Origin: Haliclystus octoradiatus | Lineage: Eukaryota > Cnidaria > Staurozoa > Stauromedusae > Haliclystidae | Direction: 5' to 3' | DNA: 64,000 nt | NCBI GenBank assembly: GCA_916610825.1 | Contig: CAKAJK010000008.1 | Location: 124,001 to 188,000 of the forward strand | In this document: piece after piece, positions 1 to 9,970 of the stretch | Layout of the letters: the number at the start of each line of letters is the position of its first letter | Position numbering within the stretch: the first letter of the stretch is position 1 | The notes under the pieces: model-generated | The model's database searches: none | What the model was told of the DNA's origin: nothing | The model's input: only the letters and a program-made list of their open reading frames with translations | Position numbers and translations under genes: made by a program

Positions 1-152
1 CGAGAAATTGTTGTTTTAGTTTGACGTACAAAACTTTGTTAAAATTCGAAATTTCAAAACTGTACATTTTAAACTTTTGAGAACATTTTTCTTGTTCAGA
101 ATTTTGCACTGATTCCAAATATACTATTTGTGAAATGATTGCTCAACTATAA

Positions 153-297
153 CTCGAGTAATTCGTGTTTGAAGATTTCCTTTGTTTAAAGTTGAAAATT
201 TGAAACTGTAAAATAGAAGTTTTGAATACAATATTATTGTTCAGAATTTTTCACTGATTCCAAATATACTATTTGTGAAACGATTACGCCATTATAA
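153..297 (+). repeat. Reference type-B monomer (145 bp)
   Basis: This copy opens ctcgagtaattcgtgtttga and continues 'agatttcctttgtttaaag', 'aactgtaaaatagaag' and 'gttcagaatttttcactg'. It then runs through the core shared with A and ends in tail T2 (cgattacgccattataa), after which the next monomer opens ctcgagA. By hand alignment, B equals A with about 7 bp missing in the head and 2 bp missing in the middle. The head and middle are strongly diverged and the last third is nearly identical. A and B are therefore old paralogous monomers of one family. This copy has a private change (attattgttc for attcttgttc at about 233). Confidence 0.97.
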
Positions 298-441
298 CTC
301 GAGAAATTCTTGTTTTAGTTTGACGTACAAAACTTTGTTAAAATTCGAAATTTCAAAACTGTACATTTTAAACTTTTGAGAACATTATTCTTTTTCACTG
401 ATTCCAAATATACTATTTGTGAAATGATTGCTCAACTATAA
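298..441 (+). repeat. A monomer with a private 10-bp deletion (144 bp)
   Basis: At about 391-396 the sequence reads 'attattctttttcactg', where neighbours have attcttgttcag before the core. Ten bases are missing and the monomer is 144 bp long instead of 154. The deletion lies between two T-rich stretches, consistent with slippage or a short-homology deletion. I found no second copy, so it looks young or was never amplified. Confidence 0.9.
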
Positions 442-786
442 CTCGAGTAATTCGTGTTTGAAGATTTCCTTTGTTTAAAGTTGAAAATTTGAAACTGTTA
501 AATAGAAGTTTTGAATACAATATTCTTGTTCAGAATTTTTCACTGATTCCAAATATACTATTTGTGAAACGATTAAGCCATTATAACTCGAGAAATTCTT
601 GTTTTAGTTTGACGTACAAAACTTTGTTAAAATTCGAAAGTTCAAAACTGTACATTTTAAACTTTTGAGAACATTATTCTTGTTCAGAATTTTGCACTGA
701 TTCCAAATATACTATTTGTGAAACGATTACGCCATTATTACTCGAGAAATTGTTGTTTTAGTTTGACGTACAAAACTTTGTTAAAA

Positions 787-815
787 TTCGAAATTTCAAA
801 ACTGTACATTTTAAA
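787..815 (+). repeat. Cluster of short palindromes in the A monomer
   Basis: Four perfect short dyads fall within 29 bp: TTCGAA (787-792), overlapping GAAATTTC (790-797), TGTACA (803-808) and TTTAAA (810-815). The cluster recurs in most A monomers, although TGTACA becomes TGTGCA in the gtgcat subtype and GAAATTTC is broken in the gaaagttc subtype. B keeps only the TTTAAA type of dyad. Short dyads of this kind can extrude as cruciforms or bind dimeric proteins. No function is shown here. Confidence 0.65.
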
Positions 816-848
816 CTTTTGAGAACATTTTTCTTGTTCAGAATTTTG

Positions 849-877
849 CACTGATTCCAAATATACTATTTGTGAAA
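849..877 (+). repeat. 29-bp conserved core shared by A and B monomers (A example)
   Basis: The segment begins cactgattcc and ends tttgtgaaa. It is the longest block identical between A and B; the B example is at 252-280. Across the array it changes only rarely: tataatattt in several early B copies, tttttgaaa in a few copies at 4.4-5.5 and 11 kb, and single private changes such as ctatgtgtg near 16744. A block that stays identical while the rest of the two monomers diverges could be a protein-binding box, or simply the stretch most often homogenised by recombination. It does not look like the mammalian CENP-B box. Function is not established. Confidence 0.8.
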
Positions 878-1782
878 TGATTGCTCAACTATAACTCGAG
901 TAATTCGTGTTTGAAGATTTCCTTTGTTTAAAGTTGAAAATTTGAAACTGTAAAATAGAAGTTTTGAATACAATATTCTTGTTCAAAATTTTTCACTGAT
1001 TCCAAATATAATATTTGTGAAACGATTACGCCATTATTACTCGAGAAATTGTTGTTTTAGTTTGACGTACAAAACTTTGTTAAAATTCGAAATTTCAAAA
1101 CTGTACATTTGAAACTTTTGAGAACATTTTTCTTGTTCAGAATTTTGCACTGATTCCAAATATACTATTTGTGAAATGATTGCTCAACTATAACTCGAGT
1201 AATTCGTGTTTGAAGATTTCTTTTGTTTAAAGTTGAAAATTTGAAACTGTAAAATATAAGTTTTGAATACAATATTCTTGTTCAGAATTTTTCACTGATT
1301 CCAAATATACTATTTGTGAAACGATTACGCCATTATAACTCGAGAAATTCTTGTTTTAGTTTGACGTACAAAACTTTGTTAAAATTCGAAATTTCAAAAC
1401 TGTACATTTTAAACTTTTGAGAACATTATTCTTGTTCACAATTTTGCACTGATTCCAAATATACTATTTGTGAAATGATTGCTCAACTATAACTCGAGTA
1501 ATTCGTGTTTGAAGATTTCCTTTGTTTAAAGTTGAAAATTTGAAACTGTAAAATAGAAGTTTTGAATACAATATTCTTGTTCAGAATTTTTCACTGATTC
1601 CAAATATACTATTTGTGAAATGATTGCTCAACTATAACTCGAGTAATTCGTGTTTGAAGATTTCCTTTGTTTAAAGTTGAAAATTTGAAACTGTTAAATA
1701 GAAGTTTTGAATACAATATTCTTGTTCAGAATTTTTCACTGATTCCAAATATACTATTTGTGAAACGATTAAGCCATTATAA

Positions 1783-2688
1783 CTCGAGAAATTCTTGTTT
1801 TAGTTTGACGTACAAAACTTTGTTAAAATTCGAAAGTTCAAAACTGTACATTTTAAACTTTTGAGAACATTATTCTTGTTCAGAATTTTGCACTGATTCC
1901 AAATATACTATTTGTGAAACGATTACGCCATTATTACTCGAGAAATTGTTGTTTTAGTTTGACGTACAAAACTTTGTTAAAATTCGAAATTTCAAAACTG
2001 TACATTTTAAACTTTTGAGAACATTTTTCTTGTTCAGAATTTTGCACTGATTCCAAATATACTATTTGTGAAATGATTGCTCAACTATAACTCGAGTAAT
2101 TCGTGTTTGAAGATTTCCTTTGTTTAAAGTTGAAAATTTGAAACTGTAAAATAGAAGTTTTGAATACAATATTCTTGTTCAAAATTTTTCACTGATTCCA
2201 AATATAATATTTGTGAAACGATTAAGCCATTATAACTCGAGAAATTCTTGTTTTAGTTTGACGTACAAAACTTTGTTAAAATTCGAAAGTTCAAAACTGT
2301 ACATTTTAAACTTTTGAGAACATTATTCTTGTTCAGAATTTTGCACTGATTCCAAATATACTATTTGTGAAACGATTACGCCATTATTACTCGAGAAATT
2401 GTTGTTTTAGTTTGACGTACAAAACTTTGTTAAAATTCGAAATTTCAAAACTGTACATTTTAAACTTTTGAGAACATTTTTCTTGTTCAGAATTTTGCAC
2501 TGATTCCAAATATACTATTTGTGAAATGATTGCTCAACTATAACTCGAGTAATTCGTGTTTGAAGATTTCCTTTGTTTAAAGTTGAAAATTTGAAACTGT
2601 AAAATAGAAGTTTTGAATACAATATTCTTGTTCAAAATTTTTCACTGATTCCAAATATAATATTTGTGAAACGATTACGCCATTATAA
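1783..2688 (+). repeat. A-A-B trimer tandem, period 453 bp, two copies
   Basis: Monomers start at 1783 (A), 1937 (A), 2091 (B), 2236 (A), 2390 (A) and 2544 (B). The two trimers share gaaagttc in the first A, the ccattattac junction before the second A, and caaatataatattt in the B. The period is 154+154+145 = 453. The first A here ends in a type-T2 tail although it has 'ttgcactg', so it is a hybrid. Confidence 0.85.
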
Positions 2689-3286
2689 CTCGAGAAATTG
2701 TTGTTTTAGTTTGACGTACAAAACTTTGTTAAAATTCGAAATTTCAAAACTGTGCATTTTAAACTTTTGAGAACATTATTCTTGTTCAGAATTTTGCACT
2801 GATTCCAAATATACTATTTGTGAAATGATTGCTCAACTATAACTCGAGTAATTCGTGTTTGAAGATTTCTTTTGTTTAAAGTTGAAAATTTGAAACTGTA
2901 AAATATAAGTTTTGAATACAATATTCTTGTTCAGAATTTTTCACTGATTCCAAATATACTATTTGTGAAACGATTACGCCATTATAACTCGAGAAATTCT
3001 TGTTTTAGTTTGACCTACAAAACTTTGTTAAAATTCGAAATTTCAAAACTGTACATTTTAAACTTTTGAGAACATTATTCTTGTTCACAATTTTGCACTG
3101 ATTCCAAATATACTATTTGTGAAATGATTGCTCAACTATAACTCGAGTAATTCGTGTTTGAAGATTTCCTTTGTTTAAAGTTGAAAATTTGAAACTGTAA
3201 AATAGAAGTTTTGAATACAATATTCTTGTTCAGAATTTTTCACTGATTCCAAATATACTATTTGTGAAACGATTACGCCATTATAA

Positions 3287-4038
3287 CTCGAGAAATTGTT
3301 GTTTTAGTTTGACATACAAAACTTTGTTAAAATTCGAAATTTCAAAACTGTACATTTTAAACTTTTGAGAACATTTTTCTTGTTCAAAATTTTGCACTGA
3401 TTCCAAATATACTATTTGTGAAATGATTGCTCAACTATAACTCGAGTAATTCGTGTTTGAAGATTTCCTTTGTTTAAAGTTGAAAATTTGAAACTGTAAA
3501 ATAGAAGTTTTGAATACAATATTCTTGTTCAGAATTTTTCACTGATTCCAAATATACTATTTGTGAAATGATTGCTCAACTATAACTCGAGTAATTGTTG
3601 TTTTAGTTTGACGTACAAAACTTTGTTAAAATTCGAAATTTCAAAACTGTGCATTTTAAACTTTTGAGAACATTATTCTTGTTCAGAATTTTTCACTGAT
3701 TCCAAATATACTATTTGTGAAACGATTACGCCATTATAACTCGAGAAATTCTTGTTTTAGTTTGACGTACAAAACTTTGTTAAAATTCGAAATTTCAAAA
3801 CTGTACATTTTAAACTTTTGAGAACATTATTCTTGTTCACAATTTTGCACTGATTCCAAATATACTATTTGTGAAATGATTGCTCAACTATAACTCGAGT
3901 AATTCGTGTTTGAAGATTTCCTTTGTTTAAAGTTGAAAATTTGAAACTGTAAAATAGAAGTTTTGAATACAATATTCTTGTTCAGAATTTTTCACTGATT
4001 CCAAATATACTATTTGTGAAACGATTACGCCATTATAA
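3287..4038 (+). repeat. Pentamer A-B-C-A-B, 752 bp (3A-length + 2B)
   Basis: Monomer starts are 3287 (A, gacatac), 3441 (B with the T1 tail, so a hybrid), 3586 (chimeric head C, 154 bp), 3740 (A, gttcacaatt) and 3894 (B). The next gacatac A begins at 4039, giving a period of exactly 752 bp. This five-monomer string with the hybrid B and chimeric C recurs many times across the window. Several larger HOR periods are integer multiples of 752. Confidence 0.85.
3586..3739 (+). repeat. Chimeric-head monomer C (B start joined to A body), 154 bp
   Basis: The monomer opens ctcgagtaatt like B, then continues gttgttttagtttgacg like A and keeps the A length. The breakpoint lies in the 'taatt' stretch common to both heads. 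Other copies start at 15412, 24117, 26528, 30288 and 46370. A single recombination between a B and an A head, later amplified with the HORs, is the simplest origin. Confidence 0.9.
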
Positions 4039-4337
4039 CTCGAGAAATTGTTGTTTTAGTTTGACATACAAAACTTTGTTAAAATTCGAAATTTCAAAAC
4101 TGTACATTTTAAACTTTTGAGAACATTTTTCTTGTTCAAAATTTTGCACTGATTCCAAATATACTATTTGTGAAATGATTGCTCAACTATAACTCGAGTA
4201 ATTCGTGTTTGAAGATTTCCTTTGTTTAAAGTTGAAAATTTGAAACTGTAAAATAGAAGTTTTGAATACAATATTCTTGTTCAGAATTTTTCACTGATTC
4301 CAAATATACTATTTGTGAAATGATTGCTCAACTATAA

Positions 4338-5515
4338 CTCGAGTAATTCGTGTTTGAAGATTTCCTTTGTTTAAAGTTGAAAATTTGAAACTGTTAAATA
4401 GAAGTTTTGAATACAATATTCTTGTTCAGAATTTTTCACTGATTCCAAATATACTATTTTTGAAACGATTAAGCCATTATAACTCGAGAAATTGTTGTTT
4501 TAGTTTGACGTACAAAACTTTGTTAAAATTCGAAATTTCAAAACTGTACATTTTAAACTTTTGAGAACATTTTTCTTGTTCAAAATTTTGCACTGATTCC
4601 AAATATACTATTTGTGAAATGATTGCTCAACTATAACTCGAGTAATTCGTGTTTGAAGATTTCCTTTGTTTAAAGTTGAAAATTTGAAACTGTAAAATAG
4701 AAGTTTTGAATACAATATTCTTGTTCAGAATTTTTCACTGATTCCAAATATACTATTTGTGAAATGATTGCTCAACTATAACTCGAGTAATTCGTGTTTG
4801 AAGATTTCCTTTGTTTAAAGTTGAAAATTTGAAACTGTTAAATAGAAGTTTTGAATACAATATTCTTGTTCAGAATTTTTCACTGATTCCAAATATACTA
4901 TTTTTGAAACGATTGCTCAACTATAACTCGAGTAATTCGTGTTTGAAGATTTCCTTTGTTTAAAGTTGAAAATTTGAAACTGTTAAATAGAAGTTTTGAA
5001 TACAATATTCTTGTTCAGAATTTTTCACTGATTCCAAATATACTATTTTTGAAACGATTAAGCCATTATAACTCGAGAAATTGTTGTTTTAGTTTGACGT
5101 ACAAAACTTTGTTAAAATTCGAAATTTCAAAACTGTACATTTTAAACTTTTGAGAACATTTTTCTTGTTCAAAATTTTGCACTGATTCCAAATATACTAT
5201 TTGTGAAATGATTGCTCAACTATAACTCGAGTAATTCGTGTTTGAAGATTTCCTTTGTTTAAAGTTGAAAATTTGAAACTGTAAAATAGAAGTTTTGAAT
5301 ACAATATTCTTGTTCAGAATTTTTCACTGATTCCAAATATACTATTTGTGAAATGATTGCTCAACTATAACTCGAGTAATTCGTGTTTGAAGATTTCCTT
5401 TGTTTAAAGTTGAAAATTTGAAACTGTTAAATAGAAGTTTTGAATACAATATTCTTGTTCAGAATTTTTCACTGATTCCAAATATACTATTTTTGAAACG
5501 ATTAAGCCATTATAA
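4338..5515 (+). repeat. B-A-B-B step (589 bp) and B-A-B step (444 bp)
   Basis: Monomer starts are 4338 B, 4483 A, 4637 B, 4782 B, 4927 B, 5072 A, 5226 B and 5371 B. The ctgttaaat/tttttgaaac B variant recurs at 4338, 4782, 4927 and 5371. The spacings are 589 (B-A-B-B) and 444 (B-A-B). The 589-bp step is absent from the paralogous segment at 9.9-11.4 kb. Confidence 0.85.
4905..4926 (+). repeat. Recombinant tail at the 589-bp duplication junction
   Basis: The tail starts like T2 (gaaacgatt) and ends like T1 (gctcaactataa). It is the only copy of this combination I found. It sits exactly at the end of the extra 589-bp step, so it is probably the crossover point of that duplication, within the 'gaaaYgatt' homology. 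Confidence 0.8.
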
Positions 5516-5789
5516 CTCGAGAAATTCTTGTTTTAGTTTGACGTACAAAACTTTGTTAAAATTCGAAATTTCAAAACTGTACATTTTAAACTTTTGAGAA
5601 CATTATTCTTGTTCAGAATTTTTCACTGATTCCAAATATACTATTTGTGAAATGATTGCTCAACTATAACTCGAGTAATTCGTGTTTGAAGATTTCCTTT
5701 GTTTAAAGTTGAAAATTTGAAACTGTTAAATAGAAGTTTTGAATACAATATTCTTGTTCAGAATTTTTCACTGATTCCAAATATACTAT

Positions 5790-8700
5790 TTGTGAAACGA
5801 TTAAGCCATTATAACTCGAGAAATTCTTGTTTTAGTTTGACGTACAAAACTTTGTTAAAATTCGAAAGTTCAAAACTGTACATTTTAAACTTTTGAGAAC
5901 ATTATTCTTGTTCAGAATTTTGCACTGATTCCAAATATACTATTTGTGAAACGATTACGCCATTATTACTCGAGAAATTGTTGTTTTAGTTTGACGTACA
6001 AAACTTTGTTAAAATTCGAAATTTCAAAACTGTACATTTTAAACTTTTGAGAACATTTTTCTTGTTCAGAATTTTGCACTGATTCCAAATATACTATTTG
6101 TGAAATGATTGCTCAACAATAACTCGAGTAATTCGTGTTTGAAGATTTCCTTTGTTTAAAGTTGAAAATTTGAAACTGTAAAATAGAAGTTTTGAATACA
6201 ATATTCTTGTTCAAAATTTTTCACTGATTCCAAATATAATATTTGTGAAACGATTACGCCATTATAACTCGAGAAATTGTTGTTTTAGTTTGACGTACAA
6301 AACTTTGTTAAAATTCGAAATTTCAAAACTGTGCATTTTAAACTTTTGAGAACATTATTCTTGTTCAGAATTTTGCACTGATTCCAAATATACTATTTGT
6401 GAAATGATTGCTCAACTATAACTCGAGTAATTCGTGTTTGAAGATTTCTTTTGTTTAAAGTTGAAAATTTGAAACTGTAAAATATAAGTTTTGAATACAA
6501 TATTCTTGTTCAGAATTTTTCACTGATTCCAAATATACTATTTGTGAAACGATTACGCCATTATAACTCGAGAAATTCTTGTTTTAGTTTGACCTACAAA
6601 ACTTTGTTAAAATTCGAAATTTCAAAACTGTACATTTTAAACTTTTGAGAACATTATTCTTGTTCACAATTTTGCACTGATTCCAAATATACTATTTGTG
6701 AAATGATTGCTCAACTATAACTCGAGTAATTCGTGTTTGAAGATTTCCTTTGTTTAAAGTTGAAAATTTGAAACTGTAAAATAGAAGTTTTGAATACAAT
6801 ATTCTTGTTCAGAATTTTTCACTGATTCCAAATATACTATTTGTGAAACGATTACGCCATTATAACTCGAGAAATTGTTGTTTTAGTTTGACATACAAAA
6901 CTTTGTTAAAATTCGAAATTTCAAAACTGTACATTTTAAACTTTTGAGAACATTTTTCTTGTTCAGAATTTTGCACTGATTCCAAATATACTATTTGTGA
7001 AACGATTACGCCATTATTACTCGAGAAATTGTTGTTTTAGTTTGACGTACAAAACTTTGTTAAAATTCGAAATTTCAAAACTGTACATTTTAAACTTTTG
7101 AGAACATTTTTCTTGTTCAGAATTTTGCACTGATTCCAAATATACTATTTGTGAAATGATTGCTCAACTATAACTCGAGTAATTCGTGTTTGAAGATTTC
7201 CTTTGTTTAAAGTTGAAAATTTGAAACTGTAAAATAGAAGTTTTGAATACAATATTCTTGTTCAAAATTTTTCACTGATTCCAAATATAATATTTGTGAA
7301 ACGATTAAGCCATTATAACTCGAGAAATTCTTGTTTTAGTTTGACGTACAAAACTTTGTTAAAATTCGAAAGTTCAAAACTGTACATTTTAAACTTTTGA
7401 GAACATTATTCTTGTTCAGAATTTTGCACTGATTCCAAATATACTATTTGTGAAACGATTACGCCATTATTACTCGAGAAATTGTTGTTTTAGTTTGACG
7501 TACAAAACTTTGTTAAAATTCGAAATTTCAAAACTGTACATTTTAAACTTTTGAGAACATTTTTCTTGTTCAGAATTTTGCACTGATTCCAAATATACTA
7601 TTTGTGAAATGATTGCTCAACTATAACTCGAGTAATTCGTGTTTGAAGATTTCCTTTGTTTAAAGTTGAAAATTTGAAACTGTAAAATAGAAGTTTTGAA
7701 TACAATATTCTTGTTCAAAATTTTTCACTGATTCAAAATATAATATTTGTGAAACGATTACGCCATTATAACTCGAGAAATTGTTGTTTTAGTTTGACGT
7801 ACAAAACTTTGTTAAAATTCGAAATTTCAAAACTGTGCATTTTAAACTTTTGAGAACATTATTCTTGTTCAGAATTTTGCACTGATTCCAAATATACTAT
7901 TTGTGAAATGATTGCTCAACTATAACTCGAGTAATTCGTGTTTGAAGATTTCTTTTGTTTAAAGTTGAAAATTTGAAACTGTAAAATATAAGTTTTGAAT
8001 ACAATATTCTTGTTCAGAATTTTTCACTGATTCCAAATATACTATTTGTGAAACGATTACGCCATTATAACTCGAGAAATTCTTGTTTTAGTTTGACCTA
8101 CAAAACTTTGTTAAAATTCGAAATTTCAAAACTGTACATTTTAAACTTTTGAGAACATTATTCTTGTTCACAATTTTGCACTGATTCCAAATATACTATT
8201 TGTGAAATGATTGCTCAACTATAACTCGAGTAATTCGTGTTTGAAGATTTCCTTTGTTTAAAGTTGAAAATTTGAAACTGTAAAATAGAAGTTTTGAATA
8301 CAATATTCTTGTTCAGAATTTTTCACTGATTCCAAATATACTATTTGTGAAACGATTACGCCATTATAACTCGAGAAATTGTTGTTTTAGTTTGACATAC
8401 AAAACTTTGTTAAAATTCGAAATTTCAAAACTGTACATTTTAAACTTTTGAGAACATTTTTCTTGTTCAGAATTTTGCACTGATTCCAAATATACTATTT
8501 GTGAAACGATTACGCCATTATTACTCGAGAAATTGTTGTTTTAGTTTGACGTACAAAACTTTGTTAAAATTCGAAATTTCAAAACTGTACATTTTAAACT
8601 TTTGAGAACATTTTTCTTGTTCAGAATTTTGCACTGATTCCAAATATACTATTTGTGAAATGATTGCTCAACTATAACTCGAGTAATTCGTGTTTGAAGA

Positions 8701-9970
8701 TTTCCTTTGTTTAAAGTTGAAAATTTGAAACTGTAAAATAGAAGTTTTGAATACAATATTCTTGTTCAAAATTTTTCACTGATTCCAAATATAATATTTG
8801 TGAAACGATTAAGCCATTATAACTCGAGAAATTCTTGTTTTAGTTTGACGTACAAAACTTTGTTAAAATTCGAAAGTTCAAAACTGTACATTTTAAACTT
8901 TTGAGAACATTATTCTTGTTCAGAATTTTGCACTGATTCCAAATATACTATTTGTGAAACGATTACGCCATTATTACTCGAGAAATTGTTGTTTTAGTTT
9001 GACGTACAAAACTTTGTTAAAATTCGAAATTTCAAAACTGTACATTTTAAACTTTTGAGAACATTTTTCTTGTTCAGAATTTTGCACTGATTCCAAATAT
9101 ACTATTTGTGAAATGATTGCTCAACTATAACTCGAGTAATTCGTGTTTGAAGATTTCCTTTGTTTAAAGTTGAAAATTTGAAACTGTAAAATAGAAGTTT
9201 TGAATACAATATTCTTGTTCAAAATTTTTCACTGATTCCAAATATAATATTTGTGAAACGATTACGCCATTATAACTCGAGAAATTGTTGTTTTAGTTTG
9301 ACGTACAAAACTTTGTTAAAATTCGAAATTTCAAAACTGTGCATTTTAAACTTTTGAGAACATTATTCTTGTTCAGAATTTTGCACTGATTCCAAATATA
9401 CTATTTGTGAAATGATTGCTCAACTATAACTCGAGTAATTCGTGTTTGAAGATTTCTTTTGTTTAAAGTTGAAAATTTGAAACTGTAAAATATAAGTTTT
9501 GAATACAATATTCTTGTTCAGAATTTTTCACTGATTCCAAATATACTATTTGTGAAACGATTACGCCATTATAACTCGAGAAATTCTTGTTTTAGTTTGA
9601 CCTACAAAACTTTGTTAAAATTCGAAATTTCAAAACTGTACATTTTAAACTTTTGAGAACATTATTCTTGTTCACAATTTTGCACTGATTCCAAATATAC
9701 TATTTGTGAAATGATTGCTCAACTATAACTCGAGTAATTCGTGTTTGAAGATTTCCTTTGTTTAAAGTTGAAAATTTGAAACTGTAAAATAGAAGTTTTG
9801 AATACAATATTCTTGTTCAGAATTTTTCACTGATTCCAAATATACTATTTGTGAAACGATTACGCCATTATAACTCGAGAAATTGTTGTTTTAGTTTGAC
9901 ATACAAAACTTTGTTAAAATTCGAAATTTCAAAACTGTACATTTTAAACTTTTGAGAACATTTTTCTTGT
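5790..9970 (+). repeat. 10-mer higher-order repeat, period 1504 bp, about 2.8 copies
   Basis: Landmarks recur exactly 1504 bp apart: gacctac at 6591, 8095 and 9599; gacatac at 6890, 8394 and 9898; the ccattattac junction at 7011 and 8515. The order is A-A-B-A-A-B-A-B-A-B, i.e. 6A+4B = 1504, twice the 752-bp pentamer in length. Diagnostic variants within the unit are ttaagcc, gaaagttc, ccattatta, tataatattt and 'gatttcttttg'. A private change, gattcaaaatata near 7733, distinguishes one copy. Confidence 0.9.

Larger units (their letters stand above)
741..894 (+). repeat. Reference type-A monomer (154 bp)
   Basis: This is a clean type-A copy. Its head reads ctcgagaaattgttgtttta. A middle part follows with overlapping short palindromes (ttcgaa, gaaatttc, tgtaca, tttaaa), then 'gttcagaattttgcactg', the 29-bp core shared with type B, and tail T1 (tgattgctcaactataa). 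The next monomer always opens ctcgagT after this tail. Recurrent A subtypes differ at a few diagnostic sites: gacgtac, gacatac or gacctac in the head; ctgtacat or ctgtgcat in the middle; gttcag, gttcac or gttcaa before the core; and cattttt or cattatt before those. These variants serve as the tracers for the higher-order structure. Confidence 0.97.
442..2221 (+). repeat. 8-mer higher-order repeat, period 1196 bp (4A+4B)
   Basis: The B monomer at 442 carries the rare 'ctgttaaat' variant and is followed by 'ttaagcc' and 'gaaagttc' variants. The same string of variants recurs from 1638, exactly 1196 bp later. The match ends near 2222, where the second copy switches to an ttaagcc/ctcgagaaattcttg junction while the first has ttacgcc/ccattatta. 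The 1196 bp equals four 299-bp dimers in length. Confidence 0.85.
1937..6960 (+). repeat. Large segmental duplication, left copy
   Basis: Landmarks in this segment recur in the right copy. With an offset of 6587 bp: monomer starts 1937 and 8524, 2689 and 9276; gacctac 3012 and 9599; gacatac 3311 and 9898, 4063 and 10650. Further right the offset is 5998-5999 bp: 4956 and 10954, 5400 and 11399, 5699 and 11698, and gacctac 6591 and 12590. The change of offset is a 589-bp (1A+3B) tandem step present only in this copy. The rare ctcaacaataa variant near 6115 recurs near 12114, which supports duplication over convergence. Confidence 0.85.

Noticed and set aside
471..668. Nine near-identical 65-codon open reading frames (also 1667, 4367, 4956, 5400, 5699, 10954, 11399, 11698)
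   Set aside because: They start with TTG, lie wholly within satellite monomers, arise from one variant that removes a stop, and resemble no protein family I know. They are not annotated as genes.
849..877. CENP-B box in the conserved core
   Set aside because: The core lacks the mammalian CENP-B box pattern (its TTCG...CGGG essentials), so no claim is made beyond a conserved block of unknown role.
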